From Prolixibacteraceae bacterium UBA6162 (lineage in GTDB: Bacteria; Bacteroidota; Bacteroidia; Bacteroidales; Prolixibacteraceae): DNA of 5,601 nt. Position numbers and translations under genes: made by a program. Below the pieces are notes generated by a model. The model did not search any database. It worked only from the letters and a program-made list of their open reading frames with translations, and was not told the DNA's origin. Within the stretch, counting starts at the first letter, position 1, and each line of letters starts with the position of its first letter. The DNA lies in the NCBI GenBank assembly GCA_002428215.1, contig DIUI01000127.1:1-5601 (forward strand). The letters run 5' to 3'. Below are positions 1 to 5,002 of the stretch, in pieces.

Positions 1-399
1 CCCCTTTTGACCGACATGCATGCCGGGGAATTCGACGCTGAAACTTTCATTTCGGGGCAGGTTGCTCAGGTAACTTCACCCTGGTTTCGCTTTTTTCTTT
101 CACACAATCCTGCCGAGGATCTCGCAAAAGTTGAATGCCCTGTACTTGCCCTGAATGGGCTTAATGATTTGCAGGTGCCTGCGAGCGAGAATCTAAGTGC
201 TATAAAGGATGCGCTCAACCATGGTGGCAACCATCATGTGACGCTGGTAGAATTCCCAAAGCTTAATCATCTGTTTCAAACCAGCACGCACGGCCTGCCT
301 GCGGAATATCCGCTGATTGAGGAGACTCTATCGCCTGCTTTGTTGCTGGCTATTTCACGCTGGCTCGATGAGCATCTAAAAACAATACTTGATAAATAA
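1..399 (+). CDS. Alpha/beta hydrolase, C-terminal part (5' end outside window)
   Basis: The frame is open from base 1, so the true start lies upstream; the TTG at base 7 is not a convincing start. About 132 residues are visible. They form the C-terminal third of an alpha/beta hydrolase of the serine esterase/peptidase S9-like type. The acid residue of the triad is probably the Asp in NGLNDLQVP (codon 166-168), on the strand before the last helices. The catalytic His is probably the one in KLNHLFQ (codon 268-270). The segment after it, with EYPLIEETLSP and the final ISRWLDEHL helix, is typical of bacterial hydrolases annotated as alpha/beta hydrolase family protein. The nucleophile Ser and any signal peptide are outside the window, so substrate and location cannot be told. 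The stop is 5 bases before the zinc-ribbon gene, which suggests co-transcription. Confidence 0.85.
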   Translation, partial: PLLTDMHAGEFDAETFISGQVAQVTSPWFRFFLSHNPAEDLAKVECPVLALNGLNDLQVPASENLSAIKDALNHGGNHHVTLVEFPKLNHLFQTSTHGLPAEYPLIEETLSPALLLAISRWLDEHLKTILDK

Positions 400-404
400 C
401 CCTT

Positions 405-617
405 ATGGATAAAAAACGATATCAGTGCCCAAAGTGCGGCAACAAGAAGGCCGAAACTGATCAGATTCGTACAACAGGTGCTGGTTTTACACGCTATTTT
501 AACATTCAAAACCGCCGATTTATTGCGGTAAGTTGCTCGGAATGTGGATTTACCGAGTTGTACAAGGCAAGTCGCACCACTGGCGTGAGCAATGTGCTTG
601 ACTTTATAACTGGGTAA
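405..617 (+). CDS. Small zinc-ribbon protein, predicted nucleic-acid-binding (YpzJ/COG3478-like)
   Basis: A complete 70-residue protein with an ATG start 5 bases after the hydrolase stop. Two Cys-X2-Cys knuckles are visible, CPKC at residues 8-11 and CSEC at 44-47, spaced as in a four-cysteine zinc ribbon. Between them lies TTGAGFTRYFNIQNRRF, and after them GFTELYK. This matches my memory of the small 'nucleic-acid-binding protein containing a Zn-ribbon' family (COG3478, YpzJ-like), whose members are usually about 65-75 residues. The binding target is unknown and the family name is a prediction. The protein is probably cytoplasmic because it has no signal or membrane segment. It is likely read through from the hydrolase gene, since there is no room for a promoter between them. 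Confidence 0.85.
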   Translation: MDKKRYQCPKCGNKKAETDQIRTTGAGFTRYFNIQNRRFIAVSCSECGFTELYKASRTTGVSNVLDFITG

Positions 618-640
618 TCATTGAATTAAATTATAGAAGT

Positions 641-658
641 GTCGATGACGAAATCGAC
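641..658. terminator. Weak hairpin between convergent zinc-ribbon gene and rnpB
   Basis: GTCGAT (641-646) and ATCGAC (653-658) can form a 6-bp stem with a 6-base loop. It lies between the plus-strand zinc-ribbon gene and the U-tract of minus-strand rnpB. No strong U-run follows on the plus strand (only GTTGTTTC near 663), so this is at best a weak terminator for the hydrolase/zinc-ribbon transcript. Confidence 0.25.
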
Positions 659-670
659 GATGGTTGTTTC

Positions 671-678
671 AAAAAAAA
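671..678 (-). terminator. U8 tract ending rnpB transcription
   Basis: On the minus strand eight consecutive T follow the 3' strand of RNase P helix P1 with no gap. The only strong GC-containing helix directly upstream of the tract is P1 itself, whose other strand is about 380 bases away. Termination must therefore use P1 or a local alternative fold. Confidence 0.6.
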
Positions 679-1069
679 GGCAGACCTGTAAGCCGGGTTC
701 TGTACCGCCACGAACTCGTCGCGTTGGTCTCTATCATTTATCTTGCCCTGCCATTGCTGACAGGATCATGCAACCTACCCCTCCCGGCATTCGGCAGTCG
801 TTCAACTGCTGAAAGCAAAGCGGGCCGCCTTGCCTAAAACGACCGGGATATATTTGGTCTTGCAACCCATGAGACGTACGGCCGGAATGTCGCCATCCCG
901 CCGGTGCGCTCTTACCGCACCTTTTCACCCTTATCCCGCCATTGACGGGACGGTTATTTTCTGTTACGGCGCTTCGGACTCTCATCCGACTTCCAGTTAG
1001 GAAGCATGGTGCCCTTTGTTGCCCGGACTTTCCTCACCGGCTTTCGCCGGCGCGATAGAGCGGTCTGCC
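679..1069 (-). ncRNA. rnpB: RNase P RNA (bacterial class A)
   Basis: This is the catalytic RNA of RNase P, which removes 5' leaders from pre-tRNAs. Read on the minus strand, it opens with GGCAGACC (1069-1062), which pairs perfectly with GGTCTGCC (686-679) as helix P1. A GAAA-capped P3 hairpin follows (GCCGGC-GAAA-GCCGGT). Next is the conserved core GAGGAAAGTCCGGGC (1035-1021), the signature of the P4 5' strand. The conserved stretch with GGGTGAAAAGGTGCGGTAAGAG lies at about 929-908. The 3' conserved ACAGAACCCGGCTTA (703-689) completes P4. Length is about 391 nt, usual for this class. A run of eight T follows P1 directly (678-671), and a TACCTTTG element ends 5 bases upstream of P1. Both ends are therefore well supported. 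Confidence 0.96.
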
Positions 1070-1073
1070 GCTG

Positions 1074-1081
1074 CAAAGGTA
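1074..1081 (-). promoter_or_regulatory. rnpB promoter, -7 element TACCTTTG
   Basis: On the minus strand TACCTTTG matches the Bacteroidota -7 consensus TAnnTTTG exactly. Its last G (1074) is 5 bases from the first paired base of RNase P helix P1 (1069). That is the same spacing as at the SRP RNA gene. The -33 TTG is not clear: at the expected spacing there is CTG or TGC. Confidence 0.7.
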
Positions 1082-1177
1082 GTCATTATTGTGGTTGTGC
1101 AGCAGTAAGGAATTGGCTCCTGCCAAATTACATGAGTTTCAATGTTGAACTAAAACCAGCAATTTGATTCCTGCACT

Positions 1178-1984
1178 TTATTCTCCGCTCTTGTTTAGGG
1201 TAAGATATGCGAAGGCGTGAAACAGCATAGGTACTATATAGGCAATTGAACTGATTACTATTCCTGCCCCTGCCAACCACCAGTGCCATGCAGGCATAAT
1301 AGGGACATTACCGGGCGTACCGCTGTTGATTTGGTAGAGGAACGAAGGTAACCCAACCATAATGTTCACCAGATAGACAATGGCAATTCCCGAAAGATTG
1401 AGTAATAGCAATTTCCACCAGTTATTTCTTACCATTGTTATTGATTTAGCCAGGGCATGCAGGGTTCCTTTTTGCTCGTAGACTGCAGTAAATAAGCTTA
1501 ACGACAAGTAATTGGCAATCACAATACCAGGTACAACAAACAGCATTAAACCAAACAGTGAAATGATGGTTGCCATCAAAAGGGCAGGTATGGCAGCCAA
1601 CGACAAAGGGAAAAGCAGGTGTGCAGGATCTGGCGTATCGGCAGTTTCACCTGGAGGCCGGAGTTTGGACAGAAAATAGCTGTATAGGGTAGCACCGAGC
1701 AGGGCAAGAACAAATTGATGAAAGAAAAGTACCAGGAGCAAATTGCCGTACATGCCCGATAATTCGGCCATTAAACGGTCGGGCGAAGCATCTCCTGCCA
1801 AGGTTGCGGCAGTGGTGATTTTTATCTGCAGAGTTACTTGTAAGTATGCCAAAAGCAGCAAAAAAGGCAGTACATATTTTACAACCAGTTTGAGCACCGG
1901 CAGGTACTCCAGGGTAAGGAATTGCCGGGTCATCGCCATTATTTGGCCGGGATCGACCGACTTAGGGGTATCGATATGGTTCAT
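1178..1984 (-). CDS. Multi-spanning inner membrane protein, unknown function (YciC/DUF975-like organisation)
   Basis: A complete 268-residue protein with an ATG start at 1984. About six membrane segments are visible, near residues 32-54, 78-105, 124-148, 150-168, 189-212 and 234-262. A soluble N-terminus of about 25 residues and a polar stretch at 106-120 break the hydrophobic pattern. The segment GTLHALAKSITMVRNNWWKLLLLN (about 173-196) resembles the 'gxxxALxxSxxlvrxnww' repeat of YciC/UPF0259, DUF975 and glycerophosphodiesterase membrane-domain proteins. The resemblance is to layout only and I cannot name a family with confidence. The gene is last of three on this strand, 28 bases after the glycosyltransferase stop. 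That makes a role in membrane or envelope lipid/glycan handling plausible. No catalytic motif is seen. Confidence 0.85.
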   Translation of the reverse strand: MNHIDTPKSVDPGQIMAMTRQFLTLEYLPVLKLVVKYVLPFLLLLAYLQVTLQIKITTAATLAGDASPDRLMAELSGMYGNLLLVLFFHQFVLALLGATLYSYFLSKLRPPGETADTPDPAHLLFPLSLAAIPALLMATIISLFGLMLFVVPGIVIANYLSLSLFTAVYEQKGTLHALAKSITMVRNNWWKLLLLNLSGIAIVYLVNIMVGLPSFLYQINSGTPGNVPIMPAWHWWLAGAGIVISSIAYIVPMLFHAFAYLTLNKSGE

Positions 1985-2012
1985 GAAGAAGATTGTCTGT
2001 TGCAGCCGTTAA

Positions 2013-2981
2013 TTAAGCAGGGCTGGAGGTATCAAATGTTTGTTTCTCGATAAAATATTTGTTGCGTTCTGTTGAATTGCGGCTTACCAATTCAGCGATG
2101 AAGCCAGCGAGAAACAGTTGGACTCCAATAATCATTGCCGTGAGTGCAAGAAAGAAAAACGGGTTGTCGGCCACCAATGGAGCTCTAACTCCTTTCGATA
2201 AGGCCATCAGTTTGCTTATGCCCACATACAAGGCAGAACCTATTCCTAAAAGAGTTGTTATGGTGCCGATTACCCCGAAAAAGTGCATTGGCTTTTTGGC
2301 AAAGCGTGCGATAAAGGTCACCGACAGCAGGTCGAGATAGCCATGAACAAATCTTTCAAATCCAAATTTAGTAGTACCGTATTTCCGCGCCTGATGCTGA
2401 ACGACTTTTTCTCCAATCCGCTTAAATCCGGCATGTTTTGCCAGTATCGGAATGTAGCGGTGCATCTCCCCATATACCTCGATGTTTTTGATCACCTCGC
2501 TTCGGTAGGATTTTAATCCACAGTTGAAGTCGTGCAGCTTAATGCCCGATGCAAGTCGGGCTGTTCCATTAAAAAGTTTAGACGGGATTGTTTTAATGAG
2601 CGGATCATATCTTTTTTTCTTCCATCCCGAAACCATATCGTAGTGCTCCTTGTCAATCATATCGAAGAGGGCCGGGATTTCATCCGGACTATCCTGCAGG
2701 TCGGCATCCATAGTAATCACAACACGTCCGCGGGCTGCTGCAAACCCACAGAAGAGAGCTGCCGATTTACCGTGATTTCTTCTGAATTTGATGCCGCGGA
2801 TTGCCTCGTTCTCACGGGCCAGTTGTTCGATTTTGTTCCACGATTGGTCGTTGCTGCCGTCATCGACCAGCAATATCTCATAGCTGTAATGTTGCGACTT
2901 GGCCACACTCGAAATCCATGATGTAAGCTCAGCCAGCGAAGCTTCCTCGTTGTATAAAGGCACTACAACTGTTAAATCCAT
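2013..2981 (-). CDS. Membrane-anchored family 2 glycosyltransferase (DPM1/GtrB/ArnC-like)
   Basis: A complete 322-residue protein. An N-terminal GT-A domain (about 1-225) carries VVPLYNEE (6-13) and the nucleotide-binding VDDGSND (39-45). It also has RRNHGKSAAL (67-76) and the metal-binding DAD within MDADLQDSP (91-99). Later conserved blocks are DFNCGLK (151-157), GEMHRYIP (171-178) and RKYGTTKFG (199-207). Two membrane helices follow (about 233-256 and 274-298). This is the arrangement of enzymes that move a sugar from a nucleotide donor to polyprenyl phosphate at the cytoplasmic face of the inner membrane, such as GtrB, ArnC and dolichyl-phosphate-mannose synthase-like proteins. Which sugar is used cannot be read from the sequence. 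It lies between a DUF4199 gene (20 bases upstream) and another membrane protein, all on one strand. The ATG at 2981 sits right before the first beta strand, so the start is secure. Confidence 0.93.
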   Translation of the reverse strand: MDLTVVVPLYNEEASLAELTSWISSVAKSQHYSYEILLVDDGSNDQSWNKIEQLARENEAIRGIKFRRNHGKSAALFCGFAAARGRVVITMDADLQDSPDEIPALFDMIDKEHYDMVSGWKKKRYDPLIKTIPSKLFNGTARLASGIKLHDFNCGLKSYRSEVIKNIEVYGEMHRYIPILAKHAGFKRIGEKVVQHQARKYGTTKFGFERFVHGYLDLLSVTFIARFAKKPMHFFGVIGTITTLLGIGSALYVGISKLMALSKGVRAPLVADNPFFFLALTAMIIGVQLFLAGFIAELVSRNSTERNKYFIEKQTFDTSSPA

Positions 2982-3001
2982 AGGGTGTCTTCAGTAATCG
3001 A

Positions 3002-3559
3002 TTATTCAAAAATCTTTTCGGGATCGTTCTTTTTGATAAAAATAGAGGTGATAAGTCCTATTATCAAAGCAAAGAAAGGAGCAGCGAACAAGCCGCTAAT
3101 GGCTATAATGAGCGGACTTTGAAACTTTGCAGAGATTTGCATAGCGGCGGCAATTTGCTCATCGGACATGCCTCTTTCGTAGAGTTGCTCCTCGGTGGCC
3201 AGACGAATTTGTTCAATTAGTCCGGGATCGATTACTGCATAGAGTAAGTAGGTAAATACCGATGAAATAACTGACGCAAAAAACATCGAAAAAACGGCAA
3301 CCGAAAGCGCTTGTCCGTAACTTATGTACCCGCCAAGTTGCTTTCGGTATGTAAGCTGAATTGCTACAATAGCAGCTACCATTATTGCAACCCCCACTGG
3401 TTGCAATGCTTTTGACAAAATATTGCCGGTAGCGTAAAAGATTACGGTGATGGCAATGCCCAGCACGGCATAATATACCCCGTAGGTGAGTGCCGATTTC
3501 CACATGGGAACAGGGGTGTCGTCGTAGTTGATAATTTCCGGAGAAGCCTGATTTTCCAT
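3002..3559 (-). CDS. DUF4199 family membrane protein
   Basis: A 185-residue protein counted from the ATG at 3559 (MENQASPEI). A longer in-frame start, TTG at 3586, would lie inside the -7 promoter element, so the ATG is preferred. Four membrane helices are visible at about 21-43, 52-70, 84-110 and 149-176. The third is preceded by GYISYGQALSVAVFSMFFAS, the most recognisable part of the Bacteroidota DUF4199 family. An amphipathic, charged segment between helices three and four (about 112-145, with EEQLYERGMSDEQ) is also usual there. The C-terminus is basic and acidic (IKKNDPEKIFE). The function is unknown. The family is often found beside a family 2 glycosyltransferase, as here, so a shared role in lipid-linked sugar handling is plausible but unproven. 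It heads the three-gene minus-strand set. Confidence 0.88.
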   Translation of the reverse strand: MENQASPEIINYDDTPVPMWKSALTYGVYYAVLGIAITVIFYATGNILSKALQPVGVAIMVAAIVAIQLTYRKQLGGYISYGQALSVAVFSMFFASVISSVFTYLLYAVIDPGLIEQIRLATEEQLYERGMSDEQIAAAMQISAKFQSPLIIAISGLFAAPFFALIIGLITSIFIKKNDPEKIFE

Positions 3560-3583
3560 AGTTATTGGGTTTAATTCGTACAA

Positions 3584-3591
3584 CAAATATA
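3584..3591 (-). promoter_or_regulatory. Promoter -7 element TATATTTG for the DUF4199-glycosyltransferase operon
   Basis: On the minus strand TATATTTG is an exact match to TAnnTTTG. With a 5-base offset it predicts a transcript start near 3579 and a leader of about 20 bases before the ATG at 3559. No TTG is present at the usual -33 spacing, so the call rests on the -7 element and its position. Confidence 0.55.
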
Positions 3592-3600
3592 GCGTATTTT

Positions 3601-3755
3601 GAGAAGCCTCATTGATTGACTCCCCTACATAATCTGCGCATCAACCAATGGTTTGGTAAAAGCCAGCAAAGGCAAGTGTCTTTTAACGCCCCCGCGCTGA
3701 AGGTTTGATTGGGAGACAATGGGATATTAGATCATAGCCGGGGGAATTTATTACA
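3601..3755. other. Intergenic region with inverted repeats, no gene recognised
   Basis: This stretch between the divergent operon promoter and the SRP promoter has no plausible ORF. It holds nested inverted repeats. ATTGACTCCC (3615-3624) pairs with GGGAGACAAT (3711-3720) at 9 of 10 positions. ACCAA (3644-3648) pairs with TTGGT (3653-3657) across a 4-base loop. CCCCCG (3689-3694) pairs with CGGGGG (3739-3744). The last helix overlaps the first in a knot-like order, so not all can form together. It may be chance or a small structured RNA. Confidence 0.3.
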
Positions 3756-3759
3756 CTTC

Positions 3760-3791
3760 TTTGTATGGTCTGTTAAATTTTCCTACTTTTG
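3760..3791 (+). promoter_or_regulatory. SRP RNA promoter, TTTG-N20-TACTTTTG
   Basis: The -33 box TTTG (3760-3763) and the -7 box TACTTTTG (3784-3791) are separated by 20 bases. This is the full Bacteroidota housekeeping promoter arrangement. The predicted start, 5 bases after the last G, is 3796, which is the first base of the closing helix of the SRP RNA. Confidence 0.8.
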
Positions 3792-3795
3792 CGCC

Positions 3796-3893
3796 GGGTA
3801 AGTCCTGTACGACCAGCTCCTACTGAACTCCCCCAGGGCCGGAAGGCAGCAAGGGTAGGTGGTTGAGCGGTGCGATACAGATCGCTTACCCAC
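3796..3893 (+). ncRNA. ffs: Signal recognition particle RNA, small bacterial type (4.5S-like)
   Basis: This RNA partners Ffh in the signal recognition particle, which targets nascent membrane and exported proteins. The domain IV signature is clear: a GGAA tetraloop (3841-3844) closed by GCC/GGC, then the symmetric loop CAGG (3834-3837) opposite AGCA (3848-3851), which is the Ffh binding site. Lower helices also form: CCTAC (3819-3823) with GTAGG (3855-3859), CTGTA (3805-3809) with TACAG (3876-3880), and the terminal GGGTAAG (3796-3802) with CTTACCC (3885-3891). The length of about 98 nt fits the small bacterial type, which lacks the Alu domain. A promoter sits at the right distance upstream, and a run of six T follows. 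Confidence 0.95.
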
Positions 3894-3899
3894 TTTTTT
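3894..3899 (+). terminator. U6 tract ending the SRP RNA
   Basis: Six T follow two bases after the 3' strand of the terminal SRP helix (CTTACCC, 3885-3891). The rod-like SRP RNA hairpin itself would serve as the terminator stem. Confidence 0.6.
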
Positions 3900-3932
3900 G
3901 TACGTTCTTCGCTGCAAAGTTCCTGGCAACCC

Positions 3933-3963
3933 TTGCAGATATAAAATAAATTCTTTTCCTTTG
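3933..3963 (+). promoter_or_regulatory. Probable promoter of the tRNA-Thr/tRNA-Tyr unit
   Basis: TTG (3933-3935) and TTCCTTTG (3956-3963) are 20 bases apart, the same spacing as in the SRP promoter. The -7 element differs from TAnnTTTG at one base (T for A). It predicts a start near 3968 and a leader of about 52 bases before tRNA-Thr. Confidence 0.45.
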
Positions 3964-4020
3964 CGCCGCGGTTTAAAATCGCATTCGTTCTACGATTCAG
4001 ACTGAATTGAACTAAGTATT

Positions 4021-4094
4021 GCCGGATTAGCTCAGTTGGCCAGAGCACGTGATTTGTAATCTCGGGGTCGTCAGTTCGAATCTGACATCCGGCT
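4021..4094 (+). tRNA. tRNA-Thr, anticodon UGU
   Basis: A 74-nt cloverleaf decoding ACA-type threonine codons. The acceptor stem is GCCGGAT (4021-4027) with ATCCGGC (4087-4093), with T4094 as discriminator. The D arm is GCTC/GAGC. The anticodon loop TTTGTAA (4053-4059) carries TGT at 4055-4057. The T arm is GTCAG/CTGAC around TTCGAAT. The 3' CCA is not encoded. The anticodon stem CGTGA/TCTCG has a T-T mismatch in its middle pair (4050 with 4062), where most tRNAs have a Watson-Crick pair. Confidence 0.95.
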
Positions 4095-4102
4095 CACAAC
4101 AA

Positions 4103-4184
4103 GGGGAGATACCAGAGTGGTCAAATGGGGTAGACTGTAAATCTATTGGCGACGCCTTCGGAGGTTCGAATCCTCCTCTCCCCA
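4103..4184 (+). tRNA. tRNA-Tyr, anticodon GUA
   Basis: An 82-nt class II tRNA lying 8 bases after tRNA-Thr. The acceptor stem is GGGGAGA (4103-4109) with TCTCCCC (4177-4183), with discriminator A4184. The anticodon loop CTGTAAA (4135-4141) carries GTA at 4137-4139. A long variable arm (about 4147-4159, containing GGC-GAC-GCC) is the bacterial tRNA-Tyr hallmark. The T arm is GGAGG/CCTCC around TTCGAAT. CCA is not encoded. It is very likely co-transcribed with tRNA-Thr. Confidence 0.96.
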
Positions 4185-4190
4185 CTCAAG

Positions 4191-4228
4191 AAACCATGGT
4201 TGATTTTATCAGCTATGGTTTTTTTTTG
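4191..4228 (+). terminator. Rho-independent terminator of the tRNA unit
   Basis: A continuous 14-bp stem (4191-4204 with 4208-4221, including two G-U pairs) and a TTT loop is followed by a run of T to 4227. It starts 6 bases after the end of tRNA-Tyr, so it closes the two-tRNA transcript and separates it from the next gene. Confidence 0.88.
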
Positions 4229-4344
4229 AACAGATTTTATTGCAATAGCGCAAGTTGATAGGGATTCTCTATAGACCATAAGCTAATTTTAAGACTTTTT
4301 CTAAACCTTTTTGACTATTTGAAGTTATGTAGCTTAACTGATCT

Positions 4345-4632
4345 ATGAACAGCGCACGCAGTAATAAAAATCCGCTATACCGTATGCAAGTAAAGCCATT
4401 TTTTAAAAAGCACAAACTGCCATTGATTACCGGATTGTTGGGAGGCATTGGAGGTTTTGTCTATTGGAAATATGTAGGATGTCTTTCCGGTACTTGTCCA
4501 ATCCAGTCGGTGTGGTACTGGAGTACCCTATGGGGAGCAACAGTTGGCTATCTTGTAGGCGACATGATCAAAGATTACGTTACCAAACGGAAACAAAAAA
4601 GCGATGAACGATCGGTTCAAAACGATAATTAA
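4345..4632 (+). CDS. Small two-helix membrane protein with CX4C loop (DUF6132-like)
   Basis: A 95-residue protein from the ATG at 4345. A second in-frame ATG at 4384 (MQVKPFFKK) would give 82 residues and agrees better with the length I expect for relatives. Two glycine-rich membrane helices lie at about 26-43 and 57-77. Between them is GCLSGTCPI (45-53), with cysteines 46 and 51. This GCxSGxCPI loop is what I associate with the Bacteroidota family DUF6132, whose function is unknown. Basic residues flank both helices (KKHK before, KRKQK after), so by the positive-inside rule the cysteine loop should face the periplasm. Its last 29 bases overlap the thioredoxin start in another frame, which points to translational coupling and a shared thiol role. 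No exact TAnnTTTG element was found upstream. Confidence 0.82.
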   Translation: MNSARSNKNPLYRMQVKPFFKKHKLPLITGLLGGIGGFVYWKYVGCLSGTCPIQSVWYWSTLWGATVGYLVGDMIKDYVTKRKQKSDERSVQNDN

Positions 4633-4939
4633 TTCAAAACGACCGGTACTGGTTGACTTTTATGCCGATTGGTGTGATCCATGTAAGGCAATGGCACCTA
4701 TTGTCAGCAAACTCAAAAAGGAAATCCGTGAATTAAGGGTTGTTAAGGTCAATGTAGACCATAATCCTATTATCGCACATACTTTTGGTGTAAAAAGTCT
4801 TCCAACGCTGATGGTATTCAAAGATGGAAAGCCTTGCTGGACAGGCACAGGATTTCACTCTGACAAGCAGCTTCGAGAGGCGTTAACTTCGGTTTCGCCC
4901 GTCGAATCAGACCACCTCCCTAAACCGCTTTCTTCCTGA
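4604..4939 (+). CDS. Thioredoxin-like protein (WCDPC active site)
   Basis: A complete 111-residue thioredoxin fold, the usual length for thioredoxin. VLVDFYADWCDPCK (15-28) holds the active-site cysteines 24 and 27. The buried Asp is 18, and the partner cis-proline is Pro67 in KSLPTLMVF. The motif is CDPC instead of the standard CGPC, a change that may shift redox potential. One more cysteine, 78 (GKPCW), follows the last core strand. There is no signal peptide, so the protein should be cytoplasmic, with reduction or oxidation of protein thiols as its likely role. The ATG at 4604 lies inside the end of the CX4C membrane protein gene, so translation is probably coupled. The C-terminal tail from about residue 97 (SPVESDHLPKPLSS) is polar and probably flexible. 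The name trxA is not assigned because the cell's main thioredoxin may lie elsewhere. Confidence 0.92.
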   Translation: MNDRFKTIINSKRPVLVDFYADWCDPCKAMAPIVSKLKKEIRELRVVKVNVDHNPIIAHTFGVKSLPTLMVFKDGKPCWTGTGFHSDKQLREALTSVSPVESDHLPKPLSS

Positions 4940-5002
4940 TTTTATAAAATCTCCTGCCATTCATTGTAACTTTTACTCAGTAATGAGTTCATCTCTGATT
5001 GA

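Noticed and set aside
734..985. 83-codon minus-strand reading frame
   Set aside because: It lies wholly inside RNase P RNA and its translation has no family resemblance.
2059..2921. Several plus-strand frames of 77-129 codons
   Set aside because: All are antisense shadows of the well-supported glycosyltransferase gene.
3560..3586. TTG start giving the DUF4199 protein nine extra residues
   Set aside because: The TTG overlaps the -7 promoter element and the predicted transcript starts downstream of it; the ATG at 3559 is a better start.
3773..4048. 91-codon minus-strand reading frame
   Set aside because: It runs antisense through the SRP RNA and into tRNA-Thr, so it is a shadow of RNA genes.
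4049..4258. 69-codon plus-strand reading frame
   Set aside because: It is made of the two tRNA genes and the terminator read as codons.
3601..4344. Integrated element next to the tRNA genes
   Set aside because: tRNA genes are common insertion sites, but no integrase, no repeat of a tRNA 3' end and no change in gene character is seen downstream.
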